Notes: generated by a model from the letters alone, not told the origin. A stretch of 64,000 nt of DNA from Galbitalea sp036271795 (GCA_036271795.1 DATAZY010000011.1:1-64000), one strand, 5' to 3'. Positions 17,789-29,952 are shown, numbered from the stretch's first letter. Numbers and translations are program-made.

Positions 17789-19442
17789 GCGGGGGCGAAT
17801 CACTCGAGCCATCATTGTCGCCGTTGTACTGACCGTCGCGCTCGCCGGATGTGTCGGAATCCCGTCGAGCGGAGGCGTGAACGAGGGCCCGGCGGTGAAA
17901 AGCGGTGGGGACTCAGCCTTCGTCACCGACCCGGTCGGACCACCGCGAAATGCCAGCAAGACGGAGCTGGTCAACGATTTCCTGCAAGCCGCGACCTCTG
18001 CGGACAACAACTATGCGATCGCGAAGGAGTACCTGACGGCGAAGGCGGCCCAGAGCTGGGTTCCGACAAATAGCGTGCTTGTACGGGAGAAGCCAGCGAC
18101 GCCCGAAGATGTCGGCGACAACACGGTCGACTACGCGGTCTCGACGAATTCGTCGGTCGACGCCCTCGGCGTCTATTCGCAGCAGGCCAGCGATTCGACC
18201 CAGACACTTTCGTATACCTTCACCAGGGTCGCCGGCCAGTGGCGCATCAGCGACCTGCCCAACGGGATCGTCCTGTCCCGCACGAGCTTCGAGAACTTCT
18301 TCAACCCCTATCCGATCTACTTTTTCGACCCCGACTACCGGTATCTGGTACCCGATGTTCGATGGTTTCCCACCGGTCCGACCGTGCAGGATCGCATCGT
18401 CATCGCGCTGCTCGCTGGTCCATCGGATTGGCTGCAGCAGGGCGTCGTCGCGTCGGCCTTCCCGCCGGGTGTACTGCGCGGTTCCCCGGTCGTCATCCAC
18501 AACAGCACCGCTACCGTCGATTTCAGCGCTAACGCCGCGAGCACGAAACCGACCGTTCGAGGCCAGATGAAGCTGCAGCTCCAGCAGAGCCTGCTCGCTT
18601 TGAACATCACCAGCGTCTCGATGACGGCACGAGGCGCCCCGCTTGCGATCGCGTCCGCTGACGACAGTGACGCGCAGATTGCCGTTCCCGCCAACGGATC
18701 TGCGCTGATCCAGAGAGGTAAGCAGTTCGGCTTCTATCCCGGTCTCGAGTCACTAGGGGGCATCTCGACAGAGGTGGCGCAGCTCAACGGCACGGCGGCG
18801 ACTCTCGACCGGGGCGACTCGACCGCCGCCGTCCTTGCGAAGGGCGGCGTCTACCTCGTGACGAGCACGGCTGCGAAGCCGGTCGACACTCGTCCCGATC
18901 TCATCGCACCCTCGATCGACACCTTTGGTTACGTCTGGTCGGTGCCGTCGTCAGACCCCTCCGCGATTCGCGCGTACGGGCCCGACGGGGTCGCGCACCC
19001 GATTTCGTCGAACCTGCCGACCGGTTCAACGATCGTGTCTCTCGATGTCTCGCACGACGGCACCCGCGTGCTGATGTACCTCGAGACGAGCGCGGGACCG
19101 CTGCTCGTCGTCGCGGGGATCGTGAGGCGCGGCGGAGTACCGGCGTCGCTGGGGGACCCGCTTGACCTGCCGGTGTCATCCGACGATCCCATCGACGCGA
19201 CCTGGGTGAACTCGACCACCGTCGCGGCGCTCGCATCCGGAGACAGCCAGGACACCGTGATCAGTTACATGATCGGTGGAACATCGGGTGATGTTTCAAC
19301 GACCGAAGACGCCGTCCGCCTCGTCGGCGGGATCGACTCCGATTCGTTGCGGCTCATTACGGATAACGGGGAGGTGCAACAGCTGCGCGCCAGCGGCTGG
19401 CAGAACATCGCCGTCGCGTCCATGCTCGCCACCCAGCAATAA
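17781..19442 (+). CDS. lpqB: lipoprotein LpqB
   Basis: A 553-residue lipoprotein. The signal peptide ends in LAGC (lipid-modified Cys24), so I start at ATG 17781, which overlaps the mtrB stop, and not at an upstream in-frame codon. A GerMN-like region follows (about residues 190-300, VQDRIVIALLAGPSDWL) and then a beta-propeller-like C-terminal half. LpqB modulates MtrB signalling at the outer face of the membrane in mycobacteria. Third gene of the mtrAB operon. Confidence 0.96.
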   Translation: MTERGRITRAIIVAVVLTVALAGCVGIPSSGGVNEGPAVKSGGDSAFVTDPVGPPRNASKTELVNDFLQAATSADNNYAIAKEYLTAKAAQSWVPTNSVLVREKPATPEDVGDNTVDYAVSTNSSVDALGVYSQQASDSTQTLSYTFTRVAGQWRISDLPNGIVLSRTSFENFFNPYPIYFFDPDYRYLVPDVRWFPTGPTVQDRIVIALLAGPSDWLQQGVVASAFPPGVLRGSPVVIHNSTATVDFSANAASTKPTVRGQMKLQLQQSLLALNITSVSMTARGAPLAIASADDSDAQIAVPANGSALIQRGKQFGFYPGLESLGGISTEVAQLNGTAATLDRGDSTAAVLAKGGVYLVTSTAAKPVDTRPDLIAPSIDTFGYVWSVPSSDPSAIRAYGPDGVAHPISSNLPTGSTIVSLDVSHDGTRVLMYLETSAGPLLVVAGIVRRGGVPASLGDPLDLPVSSDDPIDATWVNSTTVAALASGDSQDTVISYMIGGTSGDVSTTEDAVRLVGGIDSDSLRLITDNGEVQQLRASGWQNIAVASMLATQQ

Positions 19443-19505
19443 CACTTATCCACTTCCCAGCCTGCACCGTAGACCGCTCTGTACAGGCCGTGCCAAGCTG
19501 GGCGG

Positions 19506-20147
19506 ATGGTTTCCCGCATTTCGGGGGCGCTGCTGGATGCCCTTGCCGTGCTGTCCCCCGTCGACTGTGCCGGGTGCGGCAGCGCCGATCGTTCGCTGTG
19601 CGCTCAGTGCCGTGCCGAACTCGAGCCCGCGGTCACACCGAGAACTCTTCCCGACGGCTCAACCGTCTTCACCGCCCTCCGCTACGAAGGCGTTGTCCGG
19701 CGCACGCTTCTGGCCCTTAAAGAGAGCGGGCGAACGGATGTGGTGAGAGCCCTGAGCGAGCCGTTCGGGGCAGCGCTTCAGCGAGCATCCCAGCCGGGTG
19801 CCGAGATCCTCGCGGTGCCGACGAGCAAGTCAGCATGGCGGCGCAGGGGCTACGATCCGGTCGCGCTGCTCTGCAAGCGAGCGGGCTTCGAACAGGCCAA
19901 GGTCCTGCGGCCGGCGCGCGCAACACTGAGCCAGAAGAGCCTGGATTCGACCGATCGTGCACGCAACCTGCACGATTCGATGCGGTCGCGCCTCTCGCTG
20001 CACGGTCGGCAGTTCATCCTCGTCGACGATGTTGTCACGACCGGTGCAACCCTTGCCGAGGCCGCCCGGGCGGTTCGGGCGGCCGGTGGAGAGGTCGTCG
20101 GCCGGGCCGCTCTCGCCTTCACACCGCGACTTTTTGGGAGTTCTTAG
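19506..20147 (+). CDS. ComF-family phosphoribosyltransferase-like protein
   Basis: A 213-residue protein with an N-terminal zinc-ribbon-like cysteine cluster (CAGCGSADRSLCAQC) and a C-terminal phosphoribosyltransferase fold whose PRPP loop is FILVDDVVTTGATLAEA. ComF proteins were named from competence. In actinobacteria without known transformation the role is open. It sits between lpqB and hpf as in mycobacteria (Rv3242c). A stem-loop follows the stop. Confidence 0.93.
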   Translation: MVSRISGALLDALAVLSPVDCAGCGSADRSLCAQCRAELEPAVTPRTLPDGSTVFTALRYEGVVRRTLLALKESGRTDVVRALSEPFGAALQRASQPGAEILAVPTSKSAWRRRGYDPVALLCKRAGFEQAKVLRPARATLSQKSLDSTDRARNLHDSMRSRLSLHGRQFILVDDVVTTGATLAEAARAVRAAGGEVVGRAALAFTPRLFGSS

Positions 20148-20151
20148 CGCA

Positions 20152-20176
20152 GATTGCCGCCGAGGCGGCGGCAATC
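20152..20176 (+). terminator. stem-loop after comF
   Basis: Perfect 10-base-pair stem: GATTGCCGCC at 20152-20161 and GGCGGCAATC at 20167-20176, with loop GAGGC. It begins four bases after the comF stop. No U-tract follows, as is common in actinobacteria. Confidence 0.6.
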
Positions 20177-20306
20177 CAGCAAGCACTGGTGACATTCATA
20201 TAAAGGGGGTCTACGGTGGGGCTAAAGGCGCGAGATGAACCGCCTGGCATCCAGGCATCGCGCCCACGAGTGCGGTCGAAAGGCCGCAGTGGGGCTGGAG
20301 GTCAGC

Positions 20307-20987
20307 ATGGAAATTGCCATCACCGGACAGGGCCTGGGGGTCACGGATCGCTTTCGCGAGTACGCGACCGAGAAGGCTGAGAAGGTCTCTCATCTCGCAG
20401 AACGAGCTATTGCTCTCGAGATCAAGGTGTGCAGGCACCACGAGAAATCGACCGGTCCAAACGGTGATGATCGGGTCGAGCTGACGCTCATTGGACCCGG
20501 GCCGATCGTTCGCGCTGAGTCCGCGGGCAGTGACAAGTACGTCGCCTTTGACCTCGCCATCGACAGGCTGGTCGAGCGCATCCGTCAGGCCAAGGATCGG
20601 CGGAAGGTGCATCGTGGCCAGCACCGGCCGGTGTCCCTGCGTGAGGCATCCTCCGACGGTTTCCGGGTTGTCGACATCACACCCGCAAGCGTCGATCTGC
20701 TCGAGCGGGTGAGCACCGGCAGTGTCCCCGTGCAGGGAGTCGATGAAGAAGAGGTCGACTACACGCCCGTCGTCATTCGTACCAAAGTGTTCCCGGCCGC
20801 GCGCATGAGCACGGAGGATGCCGTCGACCACATGGAACTGGTCGGGCACGACTTCTTCCTGTTCATCGAGGCTGGTACCGGTCGCCCAAGCGTGGTCTAC
20901 CGCCGCAAGGGCTGGGACTACGGCGTCATCGGCCTCGACGAGGACGCCGACACGGTTCGCTCAACAGTCGGCTCCGGCAGACGGTAG
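20307..20987 (+). CDS. hpf: ribosome hibernation promoting factor, long form
   Basis: A 226-residue protein. The start MEIAITGQGLGVTDRFREY has GGAGG upstream, so the longer frame from 20235 is not used. The N-terminal HPF/RaiA domain (about 1-100) binds the 30S decoding centre. The C-terminal domain (about 155-215, VVIRTKVFPAARMSTEDAVDHMELVGHDFFLF) dimerises and joins two 70S particles into inactive 100S ribosomes. It is placed directly before secA, as in other actinobacteria. Confidence 0.95.
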   Translation: MEIAITGQGLGVTDRFREYATEKAEKVSHLAERAIALEIKVCRHHEKSTGPNGDDRVELTLIGPGPIVRAESAGSDKYVAFDLAIDRLVERIRQAKDRRKVHRGQHRPVSLREASSDGFRVVDITPASVDLLERVSTGSVPVQGVDEEEVDYTPVVIRTKVFPAARMSTEDAVDHMELVGHDFFLFIEAGTGRPSVVYRRKGWDYGVIGLDEDADTVRSTVGSGRR

Positions 20988-21073
20988 TTCGGAGCTTCCA
21001 CCGGGCTTTGGTTGGTACGATAACAACTCAGTAACAGCGCGCTTTCGCGTGCCGAAAAGCTTGGAGTAACCCG

Positions 21074-23938
<2,865 letters not shown>

Positions 23939-24084
23939 CCCGAGTTACCGCTCTTCCCCTCCCAATTCGGGAACGTGTCCGGCTGAACGTTGACAAGTCA
24001 CCACGTGGGTGGCCGCTAGTGCACTTCCGTCACACCCGTTCCTGTCTTGGGTGAGCACCCTCTCGAATAGCGGCTGCGCATCTT

Positions 24085-24558
24085 CTACAGCACGTGAATG
24101 GCCGTGGCCCGCCAGCGGGAGTCGAGTCCCTCGAGGCGGATGGCGACGGCGCGAGTTCGCACCCGGTTGCGCACAATGACCACCGCCTCGACGACACCAT
24201 CACGTGGTTCGCACACGCTGGTCGAGCCGATGAAGAATGACGGCCGCGTCGCCTTCTGCCCCCTTGCGTATCGCGCTCGTGTCGACAGTACGACCCTTTT
24301 CAAAAGGTGGCGATAAACGTCGTCGCTGACCCACCGCGCCAGTTGTTCGAGGTCGCGCGCCCCGGCGAGGACCTCAATAACGCAGCGGGTCAGGTTCTCC
24401 AGCAGCGGCGCCGGATCCGGCAGCGAGGATGTCGACGCAGGCTGCGCCCCGAAGAAGTCATCCGAGTCGAACCTCGGTCGCGTCGCACGTTCTCGCGAAT
24501 CCGTTTCGCTGGTCGATGTTCTGGATAGTACCGTTTTTGTTGCGGGTGCAGACGTCAT
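24085..24558 (-). CDS. Rv3235-family protein
   Basis: A 157-residue soluble protein. About 50 disordered Ser/Thr-rich residues are followed by a conserved domain running from LLENLTRCVIEVLAGARDLEQLARW to the last residue (RWRATAIHVL). This is the Rv3235-like family found next to secA in actinobacteria. The ATG at 24558 has GGAG five bases upstream and is preferred over the GTG at 24564. Function unknown. It is convergent with secA. Confidence 0.85.
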   Translation of the reverse strand: MTSAPATKTVLSRTSTSETDSRERATRPRFDSDDFFGAQPASTSSLPDPAPLLENLTRCVIEVLAGARDLEQLARWVSDDVYRHLLKRVVLSTRARYARGQKATRPSFFIGSTSVCEPRDGVVEAVVIVRNRVRTRAVAIRLEGLDSRWRATAIHVL

Positions 24559-24712
24559 GTGCACTCCAAGGGTTCCTGATCACGAACGGTCGGTATACCC
24601 CCAAACGGGAGTCCTCACATAAAAGCAGAGTGAGCCCCATTTGGCCACGCCCCCTTCGTGGGGCTGTGGATAAACTTCGTAACATTCGCCGTCGACTCCC
24701 TAGCGTCGGCTC

Positions 24713-25312
24713 ATGCGCTGGGACAACCTCTTCGATGACCTGGAGAGCCAGCTCGAGCAGGAGCTGACCGCGGAAGAGGTCGACCTGCAGGCTGAGGAAG
24801 AGCGACTGAGGCTCGCGCGGCTCGGCATCCGCGACCGGCTTCGCTACCTGCATGCTGCAGCCAACGCCGGCAACGGGATGCTGCGCCTCGGCCTTGCCGA
24901 TGGGTCGCGCGTCCTGGTCGACCCCGCTACCTTCGGTCGCGACTGGCTGGCAGGCGAACTCGTCGAGGAGTCCGGGCGACGACCCCAGTGCATCGTCGCA
25001 CTGGAAGCGATCGTCGCTATCGTTCTGTCGCGCGCGCAGGTCACTCAAAGCCTCGACACTTCGGGTGGAGAGGAGCCGCCGGGTGCACTGTCTGCGCGAC
25101 TCGGCTTCCCGTTCGTACTGCGCGACCTGTGTCGGCGGCGTCAGGCGGTCGACCTCTGGATGCACGACGGTCGACTGCACGGCACGATCGACCGGGTGGG
25201 CCGCGATCACCTCGATCTGGCGGTGCACGAGGCGGGTCATCCCCGCCGGGAATCCGAGGTCAGCGAATACCGGATCGTTCGGCTGGGCCGGCTGATGCTG
25301 GTCCGGATCTGA
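24713..25312 (+). CDS. conserved hypothetical protein
   Basis: A 199-residue soluble protein starting MRWDNLFDDLESQLEQEL. The first 35 residues are strongly acidic and look like a coiled helix. The end, VDLWMHDGRLHGTIDRVGRDHLDLAVHEAG, alternates like a small beta-barrel. I cannot name the family. It stands between the divergent Rv3235-like gene and the convergent BldC-like gene, a position where actinobacteria often keep an uncharacterised gene. Confidence 0.8.
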   Translation: MRWDNLFDDLESQLEQELTAEEVDLQAEEERLRLARLGIRDRLRYLHAAANAGNGMLRLGLADGSRVLVDPATFGRDWLAGELVEESGRRPQCIVALEAIVAIVLSRAQVTQSLDTSGGEEPPGALSARLGFPFVLRDLCRRRQAVDLWMHDGRLHGTIDRVGRDHLDLAVHEAGHPRRESEVSEYRIVRLGRLMLVRI

Positions 25313-25322
25313 ATATCACACC

Positions 25323-25607
25323 TCAGACTTGGCGGGCGGGCGATCCGATCGATAACTCCGGAAGGTTGGCGTAGTCCGACTGGTTCCACAGGCTAAGTCG
25401 CCGCGCCTCTTCGTACATCGCCTCGATATACGACTCGAGCACAGCACGTTCGATGCGCCAGTGCCCGTGAGCGCCGATCTTGATGGCGGGCAGTTCGCCA
25501 GAGCGCACGAGAGCGTAGGCCTGGCTCGCCGAAATGTTGAGCACGTCGGCCGTGTCGGAAAGCGTGAGAAATCGGCCGAGTGAGGTGGGGGAATCTGACT
25601 CGTTCAT
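25323..25607 (-). CDS. BldC/MerR-like helix-turn-helix DNA-binding protein
   Basis: A 94-residue protein starting MNESDSPTSLGRF. Residues 13-65 form an excisionase-like or BldC-like helix-turn-helix: LTLSDTADVLNISASQAYALVRSG then LPAIKIGAHGHWRIERAVLESYIE. Single-domain proteins of this type are chromosomal regulators in actinobacteria (BldC in Streptomyces). It is divergent from the SAF gene 115 bases away and may regulate it. The larger open frame that extends to 26243 is antisense to the SAF gene and is not used. Confidence 0.85.
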   Translation of the reverse strand: MNESDSPTSLGRFLTLSDTADVLNISASQAYALVRSGELPAIKIGAHGHWRIERAVLESYIEAMYEEARRLSLWNQSDYANLPELSIGSPARQV

Positions 25608-25722
25608 GTGTCCGATTATGCGACGGTGGCCGGGCGCCAAACGGGCTTGTGGATAACTTTCCCTGTGAGTTCTCGAAGAAAGTGACCATGGACATCCCCA
25701 GTGATAGACGAGGAGAACAGTC

Positions 25723-26421
25723 ATGGCAGCGACGCGACAAACCCAGGAATTCGGCGGTTCGCCGCAGCGTCGTCGCTCCTTCTGGATCGATCCGCGATTC
25801 GTCATCGGCATCGTCCTGGTCGTAGTCTCGGTGCTCGGTGTCGACGCGCTGGTCAATGCGGCCAACGCCTCGGTCGATGTGCTGGCCGCGCGCTCGACTC
25901 TCACGCCGGGGGAGCGAGTGCACGCCTCCGACCTTGTACCGACGAGTGTGCGCGTGGGCCGCACCGCCGGACTGTACCTGCAGGCCGCGGATGTCCCGCC
26001 GGCCGGCATCGTTGTGACGCGTGCCGTCGCGGCCGGCGAGCTTGTGCCCCACTCGGCGATCGGTAGCGAAGCCGGTAAGTCCCTGACGTCAATCGTCATC
26101 TCCGTCAATGGCGCGCTCGCTGCATCCGTCAGCCCGGGATCGCGAGTCGACCTGTGGGCGTCACAGTCGTCGGATGTCGCTGACGCCGGCTCGAGCCAAT
26201 CAACTCCAGCGGACGGTGACGCCAGCGGATACGCAGCGCCCACGGTCCTCGTCTCATCGGCAATCGTTGTGCGACTCGTCGACCAGAAGAACCTCGTTGC
26301 GTCAAACGCATCCTCGATCGAACTGCTGGTGCCAAAGTCGTCGATCGCGAGCGTGCTCGACGCGATCGCGAACGGCGCGGTGCTGAATGCGCTGCCCGTC
26401 GACCTCCCGGTCGGCCAGTAA
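25723..26421 (+). CDS. SAF-domain (CpaB-like) membrane protein
   Basis: A 232-residue protein with one N-terminal helix (FVIGIVLVVVSVLGVDALV, about residues 27-45), then an SAF domain (LTPGERVHASDLVPTSVRV) and a beta-rich region. Its closest role model is CpaB/RcpC, which helps Flp pilus assembly at the envelope. GAGGAG lies upstream of ATG 25723. It forms a pair with the CpaE-like gene two bases downstream. No CpaF, TadB, TadC or pilin gene follows, unlike the set on the integrated element. Confidence 0.85.
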   Translation: MAATRQTQEFGGSPQRRRSFWIDPRFVIGIVLVVVSVLGVDALVNAANASVDVLAARSTLTPGERVHASDLVPTSVRVGRTAGLYLQAADVPPAGIVVTRAVAAGELVPHSAIGSEAGKSLTSIVISVNGALAASVSPGSRVDLWASQSSDVADAGSSQSTPADGDASGYAAPTVLVSSAIVVRLVDQKNLVASNASSIELLVPKSSIASVLDAIANGAVLNALPVDLPVGQ

Positions 26422-26423
26422 CC

Positions 26424-27659
26424 GTGCGGATCGCATTCGCGCTACCGCTCGAGGCCGAGGACCGGCTCTCCGCCGAGGCGGTCCGTCACGGTCACGAGAT
26501 TGTTGCGCGTTGCACGACGGCACACGAACTCGCGTCGCGCATCGAAACGGTCGCCCCGGATGTTGCCATCGTTGCTGCGACGGAGCGGCACCTGACATCC
26601 AGTCTGGTATCAGTCTGCGACGAGGTGGGCGTTCGCATCCTTCCGCTCGTCGCCAATGAGCTGGATCGTCGGCACGCGTCCTCGCTCGGACTTCTCGAGA
26701 CGGTTGCCCTGTCCGCCGAATGGCCGGAGCTTGAGAAGGAGCTGTCGATCATCCCGGTCCGGCCCGCGAAGGCGCCGGATCTTCAGCCTCAGCCTTCGCC
26801 GAGCGGTACCGGCACGGTCATCGCCGTCTGGGGTCCGGCGGGCGCACCGGGCCGCACCACGGTCGCGATCAACGTCGCGGCGGAGTTGGCTGCCGCGGGT
26901 CGCACGGTGGCGCTCGCGGACGTCGACACCTATAGCGGTTCGATTGCGCCAACCCTCGGGATGCTCGACGAGGCGCCTGGATTCGCCGCGGCGTGCCGGC
27001 TGGCTGGTGCGGACAGCCTCAATCGTAGGGAACTCGAGCGTATCGGCCAGCGCTACGGAGCGGGCCGGTCGGGTTTCTGGGTGCTCACCGGCATAGGTCG
27101 CCCCAGCCGCTGGCCGGAACTCTCGGCCGGGAGAATCGCCGCGACCCTCGAGCAGTGCCGCTCGTGGGTGGAATTCACGGTCGTCGACATCGGCTTCAGC
27201 CTCGAACACGACGAGGAGATCTCGAGTGACCTGTTCGCTCCGAGACGCAACGCCGCGAGTATCACGGCGCTGCGCGAGGCCGATCGGGTGGTCGCAGTCG
27301 GAGCGGCGGACCCGGTCGGCCTCTCGCGTTTCCTTCGCGCCCACGTCGACCTCGTTGAGACGGTCGCGGAGGGTCGAGTCCTGGTCGCCATGAATAAGCT
27401 ACGCGCAAGCGCGATCGGCCTGAACCCGATCGGGCAGGTCACGCAGACGCTGTCCCGGTTCGGAGGAATCGAGTCCGCTGCGATGATTCCGTTCGATTCG
27501 CAGGCGTTGGATGCGGCCATCCTGACCGGTCGCACACTCGCGGATGCAGCACCCAGGTCACAGGCGCGGGTCGCCATCCGCGACCTGGTCACGTCGCGTC
27601 TACTTCCGGCTCCCGTGGGCAAGGTGCGGGCTCGGGTGCTGCGGGCGGTGCGTACCTGA
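26424..27659 (+). CDS. CpaE/TadZ-like ATPase with altered P-loop
   Basis: A 411-residue protein. The first 125 residues resemble the receiver-like domain of CpaE (MRIAFALPLEAEDRL...). Then comes a MinD/ParA-type domain, with GPAGAPGRTTVAINVAAEL at about residue 135 and ALADVDTYSGSIAPTLG after it. The deviant Walker A keeps the Gly and Thr residues but lacks both lysines (Ala and Arg instead). GTG start two bases after the SAF stop. TadZ proteins place the pilus machine at the pole. Here the partner ATPase is missing locally. Confidence 0.85.
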   Translation: MRIAFALPLEAEDRLSAEAVRHGHEIVARCTTAHELASRIETVAPDVAIVAATERHLTSSLVSVCDEVGVRILPLVANELDRRHASSLGLLETVALSAEWPELEKELSIIPVRPAKAPDLQPQPSPSGTGTVIAVWGPAGAPGRTTVAINVAAELAAAGRTVALADVDTYSGSIAPTLGMLDEAPGFAAACRLAGADSLNRRELERIGQRYGAGRSGFWVLTGIGRPSRWPELSAGRIAATLEQCRSWVEFTVVDIGFSLEHDEEISSDLFAPRRNAASITALREADRVVAVGAADPVGLSRFLRAHVDLVETVAEGRVLVAMNKLRASAIGLNPIGQVTQTLSRFGGIESAAMIPFDSQALDAAILTGRTLADAAPRSQARVAIRDLVTSRLLPAPVGKVRARVLRAVRT

Positions 27660-27679
27660 CGAACGGCTAGCCTTGTCTC

Positions 27680-29176
27680 GTGTCAACGCTCTCCGACCTC
27701 GTGCTCGCCCAGGGCCGCTCGAGCGAGGCAGACATTGAGTGGCTGCACCTGCTCGTCGGCGACCTGCAACTGCTCGCGGACCTCGCCTTCGCGGATATCG
27801 TGCTCTGGGTGCCCAGCGCGGATGACAGTTTTGTTGCCGTTGCACACGCCCGGCCATCCAGCTCGGCAACGCTGTTCTATCGGGACTTTGTCGGCCAGAC
27901 CATCAAACCGGAATGGGCCGCCCAGGTTACGGCGGCGTTCGAAACCACCGAGATCAACGACTCGACCATGCCGACCTGGTACGAGGAGACACCGACCCGC
28001 GTGCGCGCAGTCCCGGTGCTGCGTCGAATCGCTCCCAGCGGCACGGAAACGACGGACACCCCCATCGCCGTCATCACCCGGCACACGAACCTCAGCGAAG
28101 CGAGAACGCCGTCACGCCAGGAGCTGACCTTCAACGAATGTGCGAATGACCTGTTCGCGATGATCGCCACCGGCGACTTCCCCGACCTGGGGGCCCCCGC
28201 CGCACCCCGTCGCGGTGCGCCGCGTGCGTCTGACGGTTTGATCAGGCTTGATACCGACGGCACAGTCACGTTCGCGAGCCCGAACGCGCTGTCCGCCTTC
28301 AACCGGATGGGCTTCGCCGGCGAACTCGAGAGCGAGTCGCTTGCCGAAGTCACCACCGAGCTGCTCACCGACCGCAAGGATGTCGTCGACGAATCGCTTC
28401 CCCTGGTGGTGACGGGGCGCGCCCCCTGGCGCACCGACATCGAAGCCAGGGGTGTCACGGTGTCGCTGCGGGCCATCCCGATACGCAGCGGCGGTGAGCG
28501 GGTCGGGGCGATCATCCTGTGCCGGGATGTTACGGAGATGCGCCATCAGGAGCGCGAGCTCATCACCAAGGATGCGACCATTCGCGAGATCCACCATCGC
28601 GTGAAGAACAACCTGCAGACGGTCGCGTCACTGCTGCGAATCCAGGCTCGACGAACCCACAACGATGTTGCGCGGGATGCCCTCGGCCAGGCCATGCGCC
28701 GCGTCGCCGCCATCGCGGTCGTGCACGACACCCTGAGCGAGGGACTCAGCCAGAACGTGGACTTCGACGCCGTCTTCGACCGCGTGCTGCTGCTGGTCGC
28801 GGAGGTTGCGTCGAGCCACAACACGACCGTGCATCCGAAATTCTCCGGCAGTTTCGGGATTCTGCCCAGTGAATATGCCACGCCGCTCGCCCTCGCCCTG
28901 ACCGAACTGGTGACCAACGCCGTTGAGCACGGTCTGGCCGGTCGAGAGGGTGAGGTCGCCATCTCGGCCAAGCGCAACGACAAGGAATTGCGCGTGCGGG
29001 TGCGCGACAACGGCGTCGGCCTCCCTGAGGGTCAGGTCGGCGCGGGTCTCGGGACTCAGATCGTGCGCACGCTCATTCAGGGCGAGCTCGGCGGGACTAT
29101 CGACTGGCACACACTCGTCGGCAGCGGGACGGAAGTCACGATCGACATCCCGCTGAACTGGCTGGCGAAAGACTAA
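27680..29176 (+). CDS. pdtaS: sensor histidine kinase PdtaS
   Basis: A 498-residue soluble kinase. Residues 1-165 form the GAF_4-type domain typical of PdtaS, residues about 185-295 a PAS domain, then HisKA_2 (REIHHRVKNNLQTVASLL, phospho-His 305/306) and HATPase_c (NAVEHGL, VRDNGVGLPEG, GLGTQIV). In mycobacteria PdtaS phosphorylates the RNA-binding regulator PdtaR (ANTAR) and responds to nutrient or metal signals. GTG start. The order PdtaS near WhiB1 matches Rv3220c-Rv3219. Confidence 0.94.
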   Translation: MSTLSDLVLAQGRSSEADIEWLHLLVGDLQLLADLAFADIVLWVPSADDSFVAVAHARPSSSATLFYRDFVGQTIKPEWAAQVTAAFETTEINDSTMPTWYEETPTRVRAVPVLRRIAPSGTETTDTPIAVITRHTNLSEARTPSRQELTFNECANDLFAMIATGDFPDLGAPAAPRRGAPRASDGLIRLDTDGTVTFASPNALSAFNRMGFAGELESESLAEVTTELLTDRKDVVDESLPLVVTGRAPWRTDIEARGVTVSLRAIPIRSGGERVGAIILCRDVTEMRHQERELITKDATIREIHHRVKNNLQTVASLLRIQARRTHNDVARDALGQAMRRVAAIAVVHDTLSEGLSQNVDFDAVFDRVLLLVAEVASSHNTTVHPKFSGSFGILPSEYATPLALALTELVTNAVEHGLAGREGEVAISAKRNDKELRVRVRDNGVGLPEGQVGAGLGTQIVRTLIQGELGGTIDWHTLVGSGTEVTIDIPLNWLAKD

Positions 29177-29559
29177 CGCGACGCGAATTCGGCCGCAGTC
29201 GCCTGGAGCACAATGCCGTTTCCGTCTGGGTCGTCGAACTGCGCGAACCGGCCCCACGGGGCATCCTCGATGCCGTTTGCGATTGTCACCCCGAGCCCCG
29301 TGAGTCGCTCGACGTCGGCCTCGAGATCGTTCGTCTCGAGGACCAATCCCTTGAGCGAACCCGCGGGCATGGTCGGAAACTGGGTCACGAGCGTGACCGC
29401 GGTTTGTGCTCCGGGCGGCGCAACCATGACCCAGCGCAGGTCCGGACCGTACTGGGTGTCGGAGCGTAGTTCGAATCCGAGGACGTCGACATAGAAGTCG
29501 CGTGCTCGATCGTGTTCCGAAACGGGGACCGAAAAGACCTGGACCTTGCTGACCGGCAT
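29173..29559 (-). CDS. VOC (glyoxalase-like) superfamily protein
   Basis: A 128-residue protein starting MPVSKVQVFSVPVSEHDRARDFYVDVLGFE, the classic first beta-alpha-beta unit of the vicinal-oxygen-chelate fold, ending with FAQFDDPDGNGIVLQ, the second metal-ligand region. Residues DPDGNG are the usual glyoxalase/dioxygenase signature. The stop overlaps the pdtaS stop by four bases, so the genes converge. The substrate cannot be read from the sequence. Confidence 0.9.
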   Translation of the reverse strand: MPVSKVQVFSVPVSEHDRARDFYVDVLGFELRSDTQYGPDLRWVMVAPPGAQTAVTLVTQFPTMPAGSLKGLVLETNDLEADVERLTGLGVTIANGIEDAPWGRFAQFDDPDGNGIVLQATAAEFASR

Positions 29560-29570
29560 GGATTGAGAGA

Positions 29571-29819
29571 CTAGGAGGCGCGGCGGGCGCGCGCGGCGCG
29601 GCGCTTGAGTGCCCGGCGCTCGTCTTCGCTGAGGCCACCCCAGACGCCGGAGTCCTGCGAGGTCTCGAGTGCGTACTGGAGGCACATCTCGGTTACGGAG
29701 CAGCGTGCGCAAACGGCCTTGGCCTTGTCGATCTGGTCGACGGCCGGTCCCGTGTTGCCGACCGGGAAAAATAGCTCCGGGTCCGCGGTGAGACAGGCGG
29801 CTTTGTCACGCCAATCCAT
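29571..29819 (-). CDS. whiB1: WhiB1-type iron-sulfur transcription factor
   Basis: An 82-residue protein beginning MDWRDKAAC. The four cluster ligands are Cys9, Cys37, Cys40 and Cys46, the same positions as in M. tuberculosis WhiB1, followed by GVWGG (59-62) and a basic C-terminal DNA-binding tail. WhiB1 is essential in mycobacteria, binds the primary sigma factor and responds to NO. I use ATG 29819 rather than an upstream frame. Its 5' region contains a perfect palindrome and a plausible minus-strand promoter. Confidence 0.96.
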   Translation of the reverse strand: MDWRDKAACLTADPELFFPVGNTGPAVDQIDKAKAVCARCSVTEMCLQYALETSQDSGVWGGLSEDERRALKRRAARARRAS

Positions 29820-29920
29820 ACTGGTGCTCCTTTGGTGGTGCGCGCAGATTAAACAGCGGCGCTTGTGATGCAAAGGTCGAAGACCTGAGATTCGGGAAGG
29901 TGAAAAAACTTATCGGGACT

Positions 29921-29940
29921 CGCTCACAACCTTGTGAGCG
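29921..29940. promoter_or_regulatory. perfect palindrome upstream of whiB1
   Basis: CGCTCACAA-CC-TTGTGAGCG has 9-base arms and a 2-base spacer. CTCACA recurs at 29951 and 29963 in the same orientation. It lies in the leader of whiB1 and just before the divergent membrane-protein gene. It may be an operator or a leader hairpin. Confidence 0.55.
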
Positions 29941-29952
29941 TCAAATCAACCT

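Noticed and set aside
25608..26243. N-terminal extension of the BldC-like gene
   Set aside because: It is antisense to the SAF-domain gene. The short form starting at 25607 is complete for the family.
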